This document shows positions 27,566 to 36,741 of a DNA stretch of 64,000 nt, piece by piece. The stretch is from JBBSOW01 sp038259365 (lineage in GTDB: Bacteria; Actinomycetota; Actinomycetes; Propionibacteriales; Propionibacteriaceae). A program made the translations under genes and the position numbers. The notes beneath the pieces were generated by a model. The model did no database searches. It was not told the origin of the DNA and worked only from the letters and a program-made list of their open reading frames with translations. The first letter of the stretch is position 1; every line of letters starts with the position of its first letter. Location of the stretch: positions 9,954 through 73,953 of the forward strand of contig JBBSOW010000005.1 in NCBI GenBank assembly GCA_038259365.1. Direction: 5' to 3'.

Positions 27566-29203
27566 TCAGCTCCGCTTCTGCTTGACGATCTTCTCTTGAT
27601 CGACGTCGTCTTCGTCCATGGCCTCGGGCTCCTCGTGGCCGGCCAGCAGCTTGCCGTCCGAGGTTTCGAAGCCCTCCTTGACCTTGTCGATCTCCGCCAC
27701 GAGCGCCTGCTCGGTGTCGGAGTCGAACTTGCCGGTCTCGGCAATCGTCGTCAGCACAGAGGAGTTGTGGCGAAGGTGCTCCAGCAGCTCCTGCTCGAAG
27801 CGCAGCACGTCGTCGACGGGCACGTCGTCGAACTTCCCGGTGTTGCCCGACCACACGCTGACCACCTGGTCTTCGACCGGGTACGGCGTGAACTGGGGCT
27901 GGCGCAGCAGCTCCATCAGGCGCTGGCCGCGATCGAGCTGGCGACGCGAGGTCGCGTCCAGATCGGAGGCGAACATCGAGAAGGCCTGCATGTCGCGGTA
28001 CTGCGCCAGGTTGATCTTCAGCGAGCCGGACACGCCCTTCATGGCCTTGACCTGCGCGGCGCCGCCGACGCGGGACACCGAGACGCCCACGTCGATGGCG
28101 GGACGCTGGTTGGCGTTGAAGAGGTCGGACTGCAAGAAGATCTGGCCGTCGGTGATGGAGATGACGTTGGTCGGGATGAAGGCCGACACGTCGTTGGCCT
28201 TGGTCTCGATGATGGGCAGGCCCGTCATCGATCCCGCGCCCAGCTCGTCCGACAGCTTGGCGCAGCGCTCGAGGAGCCTGGAGTGGAGGTAGAACACGTC
28301 GCCGGGGTAGGCCTCCCGGCCCGGGGGGCGACGAAGGAGCAGCGACATCGCCCGGTAGGCCTCGGCCTGCTTGGTGAGGTCGTCGAACACGATGAGGACG
28401 TGCTTGCCCTGATACATCCAGTGCTGGCCGATGGCCGAGCCGGCGTAGGGGGCGATGTATTTGAAGCCCGCCGGATCGGAGGCGGGAGCGTGCACGATGG
28501 TCGTGTACTCCATGGCGCCGGCCTTCTCGAGCTGGCCACGCACCTCGGCGATGGTCGAACCCTTTTGCCCGATGGCCACGTAGATGCAGCGCACCTGCTT
28601 CTGGGGATCGCCGGACTCCCAGTTGCGGCGCTGGTTGATGATCGTGTCCAAGGCGATGGCGGTCTTGCCGGTCTTGCGGTCCCCGATGATCAGCTGGCGC
28701 TGGCCCCGGCCGATCGGGATCATGGCGTCGATGGCCTTCATGCCGGTCTGCATGGGCTCGCTCACCTCCTGGCGGTCCATGACGCCCGCGGCCTGCAACT
28801 CCAGTGGGCGGCGCTCGCCCACGTCCTCGAGCTCGCCGAGGCCGTCGATGGGCTTGCCCATCGCGTCGACGACGCGGCCGAGATACCCGTCGCCCACCGG
28901 GACCGAGAGGACCTCCCCGGTGCGCTTGACCGTGGAACCCTCTTCGATGCCCTCGGAGCTACCCAGGACGACGATGCCGATCTCGCGCACGTCCAGGTTC
29001 AGCGCGATGCCCGTGACACCGTTCTCGAAGGTCAGCAGCTCGTTGGCCATTGCCGAAGGCAGGCCCTCGACCCGGGCAATGCCGTCACCGGAGGAGACCA
29101 CCGTGCCGACCTCTTCGCGCGAGGATGCGTCGGGGGTGTAATTCTGGACAAACTCATCCAGTGCTGCCCGGATCTCTTCCGGACGAATCGTCAGTTCCGC
29201 CAT
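27566..29203 (-). CDS. atpA: ATP synthase alpha subunit (F1)
   Basis: 545 aa. The N-terminal 'LTIRPEEIRAALDEFVQNY' binds delta. Walker A is 'IGDRKTGKTAIALDTI'; 'PGREAYPGDVFYLHSRLLERCAK' and 'SVSRVGGAAQVKAMK' are conserved. The C-terminus has an acidic extension of about 35 residues ending 'DEDDVDQEKIVKQKRS', reminiscent of the mycobacterial alpha-subunit extension linked to suppression of ATP hydrolysis; that role here is an inference. Confidence 0.98.
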   Translation of the reverse strand: MAELTIRPEEIRAALDEFVQNYTPDASSREEVGTVVSSGDGIARVEGLPSAMANELLTFENGVTGIALNLDVREIGIVVLGSSEGIEEGSTVKRTGEVLSVPVGDGYLGRVVDAMGKPIDGLGELEDVGERRPLELQAAGVMDRQEVSEPMQTGMKAIDAMIPIGRGQRQLIIGDRKTGKTAIALDTIINQRRNWESGDPQKQVRCIYVAIGQKGSTIAEVRGQLEKAGAMEYTTIVHAPASDPAGFKYIAPYAGSAIGQHWMYQGKHVLIVFDDLTKQAEAYRAMSLLLRRPPGREAYPGDVFYLHSRLLERCAKLSDELGAGSMTGLPIIETKANDVSAFIPTNVISITDGQIFLQSDLFNANQRPAIDVGVSVSRVGGAAQVKAMKGVSGSLKINLAQYRDMQAFSMFASDLDATSRRQLDRGQRLMELLRQPQFTPYPVEDQVVSVWSGNTGKFDDVPVDDVLRFEQELLEHLRHNSSVLTTIAETGKFDSDTEQALVAEIDKVKEGFETSDGKLLAGHEEPEAMDEDDVDQEKIVKQKRS

Positions 29204-29291
29204 CGTTTGCGTCCCTAGCTCTCGTAATCTCGGTCAAACTTGTGAATGTGTGGCTTGTCATGCTCTTGCCGGCGAATCGGTTACCGGTGAA

Positions 29292-30086
29292 TCAGTGGAA
29301 TCTTTGCCGGGCGTCTTTGAGTCGACCGGCCACGGTGCCCTCGATGACCTCGTCCCCCAGCTCCACCCGGACCCCGCCCAGCACCGAAGCGTCGACGATG
29401 ACCTGTAGATCGACCTCGCGGCCTACCTGCCTGGCCAAGACGGCCCGCAGTCGGTTCGATTGTTCCTCATCCAGCGGACGAGCGACCCGCACCACCGCCG
29501 TGGCCCGGTTTCGAGCCTCCGCCGCTAGGTTGAGGTACCCCTCGACGGTGGCGGCGAACGTGCGCTCGCGCGCCTTGACCGCCCGCTTGGCCAGGGCGGC
29601 CGTGATCATCTTGACCTTGCCCTCGAGAAGATTACCGACCAGATCTTGGCGGTGCGTCAGCGGAACCGTGCGGTCCCCGATCGCATCGCGCAAGCCCGGT
29701 TCGGCCTGGACGAGCCGCTCGAAGCGGAAGAGCTCGTCCTCCACGTCGTCCAACTGATGCTCCCCGGCAGCGGCGCGCAACGCGGCGCGGACGCCCTGCC
29801 GCTCGACGGCGGCGGTGAACTCTCTGCCTCCCGACCAGCGTTGAGCGGCGGCGTTCGCCACAATCTCAACGGCTTCATCGAGCACTTTGGTGTCGAACAG
29901 TCCGTGCGTCAAAGCCTCCCGGGCCTCGGTGGGAGTGCTCGGATCGGTCAGGCCACGACGCAGGGTCGGCTGCGCCTCCAAGACGTCGACGACGGCGAAC
30001 AGGTCGGCCGACAACCCATCCACGGGCTGCTGGGAATCCAGCACCGTGTCGAGGACGTCGAGCCGAGCCTCCTGTGCGTGGGTCAT
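29292..30086 (-). CDS. atpH: ATP synthase delta subunit (peripheral stalk)
   Basis: 264 aa, longer than the roughly 180-aa E. coli delta, as usual in actinobacteria. N-terminal helical domain 'RLDVLDTVLDSQQPVDGLSADLFAVVDVLEAQPTLRRGLTDPS' and C-terminal 'VDLQVIVDASVLGGVRVELGDEVIEGTVAGRLKDARQRF' are typical. It is not fused to a b subunit, unlike mycobacterial AtpFH. Overlaps the atpF end by 4 nt. An 88-bp gap separates it from atpA. Confidence 0.94.
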   Translation of the reverse strand: MTHAQEARLDVLDTVLDSQQPVDGLSADLFAVVDVLEAQPTLRRGLTDPSTPTEAREALTHGLFDTKVLDEAVEIVANAAAQRWSGGREFTAAVERQGVRAALRAAAGEHQLDDVEDELFRFERLVQAEPGLRDAIGDRTVPLTHRQDLVGNLLEGKVKMITAALAKRAVKARERTFAATVEGYLNLAAEARNRATAVVRVARPLDEEQSNRLRAVLARQVGREVDLQVIVDASVLGGVRVELGDEVIEGTVAGRLKDARQRFH

Positions 30087-30676
30087 AGCTGTCCGCTCTG
30101 CGAACCCACCGGGTCTGCGCCGGCGTCGCCCGCGTCGTTGTGGGCGGGCTCGTCTTCGCTCTTGGCCTCGAGATCGGCCAGGAAACGCTCGACGGTGCGC
30201 CGCGCGCGCTCGTCGTCATCGAGGGTCTCCCCCACGATGCGACCGGCGAGCGTGGTGGCCAGGCCACCGATCTCGCCACGCATTTGGCCCATCACCTGGG
30301 TGCGCTCGGCCTCGAGCTGAGTCCGGGCACCCGCGAGGATGCGGCTCGATTCGTTGTTGGCCTGTTCGCGCATCTCGGCCACGATCTGGGCGCCCTGGTT
30401 CTTGGCGTCTTCGCGGATCTTGGCGGCCTCGGAGCGCGCCTCGGCCAGTTGGGCCTTGTAGTCGGCCAGGGCCGCCTCGGCCTCGGCCTGAGCGTTCTCG
30501 GCCCTCTCCATGCCGCCCTGGATGGCGTCGGCGCGTTCGGCGTAGGTCTTCTCGAAGGCCGGCACGACCTTCTTGCCGATGATGACGGTCAGGGCGAGCG
30601 CAAAGACGACCGCGGCGATGATCTCGGACACGTGCGGCAGCAACGGTCCAAGCTCTACTTGGGGAACGATGAGCAT
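30083..30676 (-). CDS. atpF: ATP synthase b subunit (Fo, peripheral stalk)
   Basis: 197 aa. One N-terminal membrane helix ('SEIIAAVVFALALTVIIGKKVVPAFEKTYAERADAI') is followed by a long charged helix ('EAEAALADYKAQLAEARSEAAKIREDAKNQGAQIVAEMREQANNE'). The acidic Ala/Asp-rich C-terminus is longer than in E. coli. It overlaps atpH by 4 nt and follows atpE by 12 bp. Confidence 0.95.
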   Translation of the reverse strand: MLIVPQVELGPLLPHVSEIIAAVVFALALTVIIGKKVVPAFEKTYAERADAIQGGMERAENAQAEAEAALADYKAQLAEARSEAAKIREDAKNQGAQIVAEMREQANNESSRILAGARTQLEAERTQVMGQMRGEIGGLATTLAGRIVGETLDDDERARRTVERFLADLEAKSEDEPAHNDAGDAGADPVGSQSGQL

Positions 30677-30688
30677 CGAGCTACTCGC

Positions 30689-30913
30689 CTAGGAGCCGAA
30701 GACGAAGGCCAGCGCGATGCCGATGATCGCCAGGGCCTCGGTCAGGGCGAAACCGATCCAGGCGGTGCCCATCATGGCGCCGCGGGCCTCGGGTTGGCGG
30801 GCGGTGCCCTGGATGACGGAGGCGAAGATCAGGCCCACGCCGATGCCTGGGCCGAGTGTGGCGAGGCCGTAGCCGATGGAGCTGAGCGAACCGCGGATCT
30901 CCAGAGGAGTCAT
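30689..30913 (-). CDS. atpE: ATP synthase c subunit (Fo rotor ring)
   Basis: 74 aa, two membrane helices joined by a polar loop ('GTARQPEARG'). The ion-binding carboxylate is the Glu in 'GFALTEALAIIGIAL'. The Gln that marks sodium-binding rings is not seen in helix 1 ('GLATLGPGIGVGLIFASVI'), so proton coupling is expected. The ATG is preceded by GGAAA; the 75-bp gap to atpB may aid independent translation of this high-copy subunit. Confidence 0.96.
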   Translation of the reverse strand: MTPLEIRGSLSSIGYGLATLGPGIGVGLIFASVIQGTARQPEARGAMMGTAWIGFALTEALAIIGIALAFVFGS

Positions 30914-30988
30914 GTTTGTTTCCTTTCGAATTCTCTGCGTTGTGCAGGAAAAATGGGTGACGAGGTGAACGGGATCGTCGCTGTAGGG

Positions 30989-31801
30989 CTAGTGCTCTGC
31001 AGAAACGGACGAGGCGATGTATTGGGCGGTCAGGACGGTGAAGATGTAGGCCTGCAGACCTTGCACCAGGAGTTCGAGCGCGAAGATCGCCATCGAGAAC
31101 AGCAGGGAGACGACGCCCGCGAGGTTGTTGACGATGCCGTCGGCCTCGAACACCAGGTACTCCCCGCCGAGCACGAACACCAGCACCAGCAGGTGGCCGG
31201 CGAACATGTTGGCGAACAGTCGCAGGCTGAGCGTGATGGGCCGCACGATCACGTTGGAGAGGAACTCGATCGGGACCACGACGAACCAGAGCGGCCACGG
31301 CACGCCGGGCGGGAGCACCGTCATCTTGAGGTAGCCGGTGGCGCCGTGTTTGGCGATGCCCGCGCCGTTGTAGACGACCCACACGATCAGGGCCAGGCCG
31401 TAGGCCCAGCCGACGTGGCTGGCTGTGGGTAGCAGGAAGAGCGGGAAGATCCCCCACAGGTTGTTGATCAGCACGAACGAAAACAGCGCGATCAGTAACG
31501 GCAGAAACTTGCGGAAGTCGTGGCCGATGATGTCGCGGCCGATCGAGTTGCGCAGAAAATAATACGCCTGCTCGCCGACGTGCTGGGTGCGGTTAGGCAC
31601 CATCTTGTTCTTGTTGGCCATCCAGATCCAGAACCCGGCGATCAGAACGACCGAAATTATGGCCTGCAGCATGGGCTGGTTGAACCACGCCAAAATCGGC
31701 GTGTCGAAGTAGGGCGGATAGTTGAAGGAATCGACGCCCGGTGACTGGAAGCCACCCTCGCCACCTTCCAAGGGAATCAGGAAGGGTGTCAGCGCTCCCA
31801 A
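30989..31801 (-). CDS. atpB: ATP synthase a subunit (Fo)
   Basis: 270 aa. Start TTG 31801 is chosen because a strong AGGAGG stands 5 nt upstream and it overlaps the end of the small AtpZ-like gene. About six membrane helices; the essential Arg lies in 'VIVRPITLSLRLFANMFAGHLLVLVF'. The C-terminal 'ALELLVQGLQAYIFTVLTAQYIASSV' completes the proton channel. Forms the ion half-channels against the c ring. Confidence 0.96.
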   Translation of the reverse strand: MGALTPFLIPLEGGEGGFQSPGVDSFNYPPYFDTPILAWFNQPMLQAIISVVLIAGFWIWMANKNKMVPNRTQHVGEQAYYFLRNSIGRDIIGHDFRKFLPLLIALFSFVLINNLWGIFPLFLLPTASHVGWAYGLALIVWVVYNGAGIAKHGATGYLKMTVLPPGVPWPLWFVVVPIEFLSNVIVRPITLSLRLFANMFAGHLLVLVFVLGGEYLVFEADGIVNNLAGVVSLLFSMAIFALELLVQGLQAYIFTVLTAQYIASSVSAEH

Positions 31802-32172
31802 CGTTCCTCCTCTCCCGCCGCCGGAGCGGCCGGGCTCACAGACTTGAGGGCCGCCGCGGTCTGCGGAGCCTTGGGCTCGCCGCTACCGCGGGGCGGAAAA
31901 GCCGCTTCGCCCAGCTGGCCGAAGCGGCGGATGATCAGATACACCGACAGCGCCGCGCCGAGCACGATGCCGATGGGAAGGAGGAAGCTCGTGTCGAGGT
32001 AACGATCCCCCAGCCAGCCGAGGCCGCCGTAGAGCAACACGCCAGCGATCAGGTAGGACAGAACCTGGATTCCCTGGTTCATCCCCTGGCTGTCGTGGCC
32101 CTGACTGTCGTGGGCGTGGGCGTCGTTGCTCGGCATGGTGGGCGTAACGCTACCAGTCTTCAAACTCACCAT
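31789..32172 (-). CDS. AtpZ/AtpI-like small membrane protein
   Basis: 127 aa from ATG 32172; a GTG one codon earlier and an ATG at 32136 are possible. His/Asp-rich N-terminus ('DAHAHDSQGHDSQG'), then two membrane helices ('VLSYLIAGVLLYGGLGWLGDRYL' and 'LLPIGIVLGAALSVYLII'), then a Pro/Ala-rich tail. This two-helix layout matches AtpZ, thought to help assemble the c ring or carry magnesium. It overlaps both neighbours. The N-terminal His/Asp cluster might bind metal, which is speculation. Confidence 0.78.
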   Translation of the reverse strand: MVSLKTGSVTPTMPSNDAHAHDSQGHDSQGMNQGIQVLSYLIAGVLLYGGLGWLGDRYLDTSFLLPIGIVLGAALSVYLIIRRFGQLGEAAFPPRGSGEPKAPQTAAALKSVSPAAPAAGEEERWER

Positions 32173-32678
32173 CACGCACCGCCACCACGTGAAGTGGGGT
32201 GAGAAGAATCATGCTCGCGGGTGGTCTCGGTGGGTTCGTCGTACACCGAAATCCGCAAGCGGGTGAACACCAATATCTCGGCGGCCAACCACCCCACGAC
32301 CACCACTATGGTGGCGATGAACACCGCCTTGGGTTCCAGGGCGGGCCAGGCGTCGGAGTTTTGGTTGTAGGCCAACAAGACCAGGCCGAGAACGGCCACG
32401 CGCATGGTGTAGCTCGCCATCGAGACCGCCATCAGGGTGCGGGCGCCCGCGTCGGCGAACATCACCATGACCCACTGCCCCACGGTGTAGAAGAACAACA
32501 CCATGGCCGCGGCGAGCAGCGCCGCGATCAGGCCGGGCCGACCGTACAGCAGACCCAGCCCGAGGATGGCGGCCACCGTGGCGACGACGCCACCGGCCAA
32601 CCCGCCGAGCAGCAGCTTGCGCGCCCGGACGACGTGCACGCTCGGCGTCGCGGAGCGAGCGTTCGAGTCGGTCATCAT
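32172..32678 (-). CDS. ATP synthase protein I-like membrane protein
   Basis: 168 aa, ATG 32678. Four hydrophobic segments (about 20-45, 48-72, 85-108, 122-143) and a short hydrophilic tail; the layout and the position just before the a subunit match AtpI, which helps c-ring assembly. It corresponds to the membrane protein between rfe and atpB in M. tuberculosis (Rv1303, from memory). It heads the operon; 141 bp separate it from wecA upstream, enough for a promoter, though none is certain. Confidence 0.78.
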   Translation of the reverse strand: MMTDSNARSATPSVHVVRARKLLLGGLAGGVVATVAAILGLGLLYGRPGLIAALLAAAMVLFFYTVGQWVMVMFADAGARTLMAVSMASYTMRVAVLGLVLLAYNQNSDAWPALEPKAVFIATIVVVVGWLAAEILVFTRLRISVYDEPTETTREHDSSHPTSRGGGA

Positions 32679-32819
32679 GGCGGCGGGGTCCTAGGTGCAA
32701 GCTCGGGGTGGGCGGCGAGGCTGCACGCGCGGGCGCCACCAAGATCGGTCGGGATCGGCTATGAAGCTACCATGATCGGCTCAACCGTGTGGATCCGAGG
32801 CCCCCGGATGCGGTCGCCC

Positions 32820-33959
32820 TCACATGATCGGCGGGAGGTTCTCGACGGTCTCGGGCGCCTGTTTGCCGCCGAACCACGGCCGCAACGTGGCAAAGATCAT
32901 GGCGACGGCGGCCACGACGACGCCACCCACCGCGAGCAGGCTGGGCATCAGCCCGACGACGATGGCGCCGAAGGACACCAGCGCCGACCATAGGTACAAG
33001 ATCAGGACCGATCCGCGCATGCTGTGCCCCCGATCCATCAACCGATGGTGTAGGTGCTGTTTATCGGGCATGAACCACCACTGGCCGGCGTTGGCCCGCC
33101 GAAACCAGGCCAGGACCACGTCGAGCAGGGGCAAGGCCAAGATGGCCAGCGGCAACACCAGCGGTAGATAGGCCGGGATGAGGCCGCCCGCTTCGGCCCC
33201 CTCCTGCAGAGCCGAGGAATCGATCTGTCCGGTGAGGCTGATGGTGGAGGCGGCCAACAGCAACCCGAGCAGCATGGCGCCCGAATCGCCCATGAACATC
33301 CGCGCCGGAAAGAAATTGTGCGGCAGGAAGCCGACACAGGCGCCCGCGATCGCCACGGTGATGAGGCTGGACGTCGTCGCCCGCTCCAGATTCTGCTCGT
33401 ACACCAGGAGGTAGGAGTAGGTGAAAAAGGCCAGCGCGCCGATCCCCACTACCCCGGCCGCCAGCCCGTCGAGTCCGTCGACGAAGTTCACCGCGTTGGT
33501 GCACAACACGATGAAGAAGACGGTGATGGCGATGGAGGCCACCCGATCCAGGGAGAGGATGCTGCCGGGCAGCGGAATCCAGTACATCTGGACCCCGTTG
33601 AGGACCACGACGCCGGCGGCCAGGACCTGCCCGGCCAGCTTCACGAGGGCGCCGAGCTCCACCACATCGTCCACCACCCCCACCGCGCAGATGACGGCGG
33701 CGGCGAGCAGCACCGCCCACGCGTCGTGACTCACCACCGGCTGGCGGCCCAGGAAGGGCAGGTTCGTCGCCACGAGGACCGCCGCCGCCACGCCCGCCAA
33801 CATGGCGATCCCGCCGAAGTAGGGAATGGGCACGACGTGCACGTCGCGATCGCGCACGCGGGCCACCGCGCCGAAGCGCAGCGCCAGCCGCCGACACAAC
33901 CCGCTCAGCAGGTAGGTGGAGGCCGCCGCGACGAGCAGCACCAGCAGGTACTCACGCAT
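32820..33959 (-). CDS. wecA: WecA/MraY-family undecaprenyl-phosphate sugar-1-phosphate transferase
   Basis: 379 aa, about eleven membrane helices. Family motifs are clear: 'VPIPYFGGIAMLAGV', the Asp-Asp 'GVVDDVVELG', 'NAVNFVDGLDGLAAG', 'RMFMGDSGAMLLG' and the His-rich loop 'KQHLHHRLMDRGHS'. It moves a GlcNAc-1-phosphate-type group from UDP-sugar to polyprenyl phosphate, starting cell-wall polymer linkage. The gene order sua5-wecA-atpI is the same as in M. tuberculosis (rfe). Starts 6 bp after sua5. Confidence 0.92.
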   Translation of the reverse strand: MREYLLVLLVAAASTYLLSGLCRRLALRFGAVARVRDRDVHVVPIPYFGGIAMLAGVAAAVLVATNLPFLGRQPVVSHDAWAVLLAAAVICAVGVVDDVVELGALVKLAGQVLAAGVVVLNGVQMYWIPLPGSILSLDRVASIAITVFFIVLCTNAVNFVDGLDGLAAGVVGIGALAFFTYSYLLVYEQNLERATTSSLITVAIAGACVGFLPHNFFPARMFMGDSGAMLLGLLLAASTISLTGQIDSSALQEGAEAGGLIPAYLPLVLPLAILALPLLDVVLAWFRRANAGQWWFMPDKQHLHHRLMDRGHSMRGSVLILYLWSALVSFGAIVVGLMPSLLAVGGVVVAAVAMIFATLRPWFGGKQAPETVENLPPIM

Positions 33960-33965
33960 CGGTCG

Positions 33966-34688
33966 TCATGCCTGGCGTTCGGCCGTGGTCTGCACGCTGG
34001 GAATCAGCTGGACGATGGCCTCGAACGAGACCGCGCCGGCTCGAACGATGGTCGGTTCGTCTCCGGTGAAGTCCACGATGGTCGAGGGGGCGCCGGCTCC
34101 GGAGGGACCGCCGTCGAGGTAGACCGCGACCGCATCCCCCAGCTGGGCAATGGCCTCGTCCACGTTTCGCGCCGGCGGCCGCCCCGAACGGTTGGCGCTG
34201 CTGACCGCGAGAGGGCCGGTCCTGGTCAGCACCGCCCGGGTTCGGCCGTCCGCGGGCACCCGCACGGCAATGGTGCCTTCGGCGTCACCGAGATCCATCC
34301 GCAGGCTGGGCTGAGCGTCCAGGATGAGGGTGAGCGCCCCCGGCCAAAAGGCCTCGACCAGCTTGTGCGCCTCGGGGGGAACGGTCGCGGCCAGCGCGGG
34401 CAGCACGGCGGCGTCACCGATGAGAACCGGCGGCGGCATGTCGCGGCCGCGGCCCTTCGCGTCGAGGAGGCGTTGCACCGCGTCGGCGCTGAAGGCGTCC
34501 ACGGCGATGCCGTAGACCGTGTCGGTGGGCAGCACGACGCACTGCCCGGCGTCGATCGCCTCCTTTGCTCGCTCCGCCGCCCGCTCGACGCCCGCACCGC
34601 GGCACTCGATGCGCGAGAAGCCCACCGCCGGCCCAACCGGGGAGGCCTCGGTGTCGGCGGCGTCCATATTCGCGTCTTGGTCGTTCAC
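33966..34688 (-). CDS. L-threonylcarbamoyladenylate synthase (Sua5/YwlC/YrdC family)
   Basis: 240 aa. Makes threonylcarbamoyl-AMP for the t6A37 tRNA modification. The YrdC core is recognisable: 'AIDAGQCVVLPTDTVYGIAVDAF', 'KGRGRDMPPPVLIGD', 'AFWPGALTLIL', 'TIAVRVPADGRTRAVLTRTGPLAVSSANRSGRPPA', 'STIVDF'. The usual KR.KP is here GRDMPPP. GTG 34688 begins 4 bp after the prmC stop; ATG 34667 is an alternative. It lacks the extra C-terminal Sua5 domain. Confidence 0.9.
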   Translation of the reverse strand: MNDQDANMDAADTEASPVGPAVGFSRIECRGAGVERAAERAKEAIDAGQCVVLPTDTVYGIAVDAFSADAVQRLLDAKGRGRDMPPPVLIGDAAVLPALAATVPPEAHKLVEAFWPGALTLILDAQPSLRMDLGDAEGTIAVRVPADGRTRAVLTRTGPLAVSSANRSGRPPARNVDEAIAQLGDAVAVYLDGGPSGAGAPSTIVDFTGDEPTIVRAGAVSFEAIVQLIPSVQTTAERQA

Positions 34689-34692
34689 AACG

Positions 34693-35550
34693 TCATCTTG
34701 CCAGACGGGTCGCGGTGGTGAACCGAGGTCGATCGGTGAGGTCGCGATGATCTCGCACCCGTTCCCACCCCCCGTGGCCGGCGAACAACTCCACGGTCTG
34801 TTCGGCGTTCGCCTCGGCGTGTTCGACACAGATCAGTCCCCCCGAGCGCAGTAGCCCCGCTCCGCGCACGGTGAGCCGGCGCAGCACGTCGAGGCCGTCG
34901 TCTCCGGAGAACAACGCCAGCTCCGGATCGTGATCGCGCACCTCCGCCGGCACGCTCTCCCACGCCTCGAGCGGGATGTAGGGCGGATTGGCGATGACCA
35001 GGTCCACCCGACCCTCGAGCCCGATCGGATCGGCCAGGTCGCCCTCGTGCAGCTCCACCGGCGTCTCGCGCAGGTTGCGGCGCGCCCACCCGCAGGCCTC
35101 GGGGCTCAGCTCGACGGCGGTGATCGCGGCCTGGGGCACCTCGTCGTGGATGGCGAGCGAGATCGCACCCGATCCCGCGCACAGCTCGACGACACGGGGA
35201 GCCGCCACGCCATCGGCCAGTAGCTCGCGCAACCGGTCGATCGCCCAGCCCGTCATCACCTCGGTCTCGGGCCGGGGAATGAACACCCCTGGCCCGACGG
35301 CCACCTCGACGTGGCGAAAGTGGGCCCGACCCGTGATGTGCTGCACCGGTTCACCCGCGATCCGCCGCCGCACCGCCGAAGCGTAGTCGTCGCGCTGGGC
35401 GGCGCCGAGCTCCGGTTCGAGGGTGAGCCGCTCGAGACCCACGACGTGACACAGCAGCGCCCGGGCGTCCGCCCGCGGGCTCACCAGCCCCGCCGCCCGC
35501 AACTCGTCGGTGGCCTGGGTCAGCGGGCTCCAGGATCCGGCTCGGCTCAC
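34693..35550 (-). CDS. prmC: Release factor glutamine methyltransferase PrmC (HemK)
   Basis: 285 aa, GTG 35550 overlapping the prfA stop (GTGA). It methylates the Gln of the GGQ motif in release factors such as the one encoded next to it. The SAM-binding motif 'VVELCAGSGAISLAI' and the catalytic 'VIANPPYIPLEAW' (NPPY) are present, with the N-terminal five-helix domain ending 'YRRE'-like 'EPVQHITGRAHFRHVEVAVGPGVFIPRPETE'. The long upstream frame is a prfA shadow. Confidence 0.95.
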   Translation of the reverse strand: MSRAGSWSPLTQATDELRAAGLVSPRADARALLCHVVGLERLTLEPELGAAQRDDYASAVRRRIAGEPVQHITGRAHFRHVEVAVGPGVFIPRPETEVMTGWAIDRLRELLADGVAAPRVVELCAGSGAISLAIHDEVPQAAITAVELSPEACGWARRNLRETPVELHEGDLADPIGLEGRVDLVIANPPYIPLEAWESVPAEVRDHDPELALFSGDDGLDVLRRLTVRGAGLLRSGGLICVEHAEANAEQTVELFAGHGGWERVRDHRDLTDRPRFTTATRLAR

Positions 35551-36620
35551 GGGCCGCCGGCCGAGAGACGCTCGGCCAAGTCCGCCTCCTGGAGCGCCGC
35601 GACGAGGGCGGACATGTCTCCGGCCAGCACCGCGTCGAGGTTGTAGGCCTTGAAGCCGATGCGGTGATCGGCGATGCGGTTCTCGGAGAAGTTGTAGGTG
35701 CGGATCCGCTCGCTGCGGTCCACCGTGCGCACCTGCGATTTTCGCGCGGCCGAGGCCGACTGCATCGCCTGCTCCTCGGCGGCGGCGACCAGGCGGGCCC
35801 GCAACATCCGCATCCCCTGCTCGCGGTTTTGCAGCTGAGAGCGCTCGTTTTGGCACGAGACGACGATCCCGCTGGGCAGGTGGGTGATGCGCACGGCGGA
35901 ATCGGTGGTGTTCACTCCCTGACCACCCGGCCCCGAGGAGCGGTAGACGTCGATGCGCAGTTCGGATTCGTCGATCTCGACCTCGGTTTCCTCCACGTCG
36001 GGCATCACCAGCACCCCGGTGGCGCTGGTGTGCACCCGGCCCTGAGACTCGGTGATGGGAACGCGTTGGACCCGGTGAACCCCGCCCTCGAACTTCAAGA
36101 TGCCGTACGGCATGGTGTCGGGATCGCCGGCGCTGCCCGCCTTGACGGCGGCGGTGATGGACTTGAAACCGCCCAGGCTGGTCTCTTGGGCGTCCAGGAT
36201 CTCCACCTTCCAGCCGCGGGTCTCGGCGTAGCGGCTGTACATGCGGAACAGGTCGCCGGCGAACAGGGCCGATTCGTCCCCGCCCTCGCCCGCGTGGATC
36301 TCGACGATGGCGTCGCCGGCGTCGTTGGGATCGCGCGGGGCGAGAAGCCTGGTCAGCCGCTCGATGATCGCCTCCAACCGCGCGCTCAGCTCCTCGGCCT
36401 CGGCGGCGAAGCTCTCGTCCTCCGTGCTCAGTTCCCTGGCGGCGCTGAGATCGTCGCTGACGGAGTCGAAGTCGTCGAGGCCGCGAATGATCGGCAGCAG
36501 CGCGGCGTAGCGTCGCCCGACCTTGCGCGCCTTGGCCATGTCGGAGTGCACCTCGGGATCGGACAGCTGGCGCTGCAGTTCAAGGTACTCGGTGCGCAGC
36601 GGCTCCGCGGATTCAAACAC
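35547..36620 (-). CDS. prfA: Peptide chain release factor 1
   Basis: 357 aa, GTG 36620 after AGGGGCGAGA. Terminates translation at UAA and UAG. The peptidyl-hydrolysis GGQ is in 'SSGPGGQGVNTTDSAV'. The stop-codon-reading PxT tripeptide is in 'RVPITESQGRVHTSA', so it reads P-I-T rather than the common PAT or PVT. It is followed by prmC, its modifying enzyme, and preceded by rpmE with a hairpin in between. Confidence 0.97.
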   Translation of the reverse strand: MFESAEPLRTEYLELQRQLSDPEVHSDMAKARKVGRRYAALLPIIRGLDDFDSVSDDLSAARELSTEDESFAAEAEELSARLEAIIERLTRLLAPRDPNDAGDAIVEIHAGEGGDESALFAGDLFRMYSRYAETRGWKVEILDAQETSLGGFKSITAAVKAGSAGDPDTMPYGILKFEGGVHRVQRVPITESQGRVHTSATGVLVMPDVEETEVEIDESELRIDVYRSSGPGGQGVNTTDSAVRITHLPSGIVVSCQNERSQLQNREQGMRMLRARLVAAAEEQAMQSASAARKSQVRTVDRSERIRTYNFSENRIADHRIGFKAYNLDAVLAGDMSALVAALQEADLAERLSAGGP

Positions 36621-36686
36621 TCTCGCCCCTGTTCAACGAATCGAGCACTCAACGTCTCCCGCTCATGAATTGATCCCATAACGACG

Positions 36687-36728
36687 CGACGCCGGTGGCG
36701 GACCGCTGGGGGTCGGCCACCGGCGTCG
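36687..36728 (-). terminator. Terminator hairpin after rpmE
   Basis: Perfect 13-bp arms (36687-36699 and 36716-36728, CGACGCCGGTGGC and complement) with a 16-nt loop begin 14 bp beyond the rpmE stop on the minus strand. There is only a weak T-rich stretch after it. It probably separates rpmE from prfA transcription, at least partly. Confidence 0.65.
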
Positions 36729-36741
36729 AAGTCCGGACGGG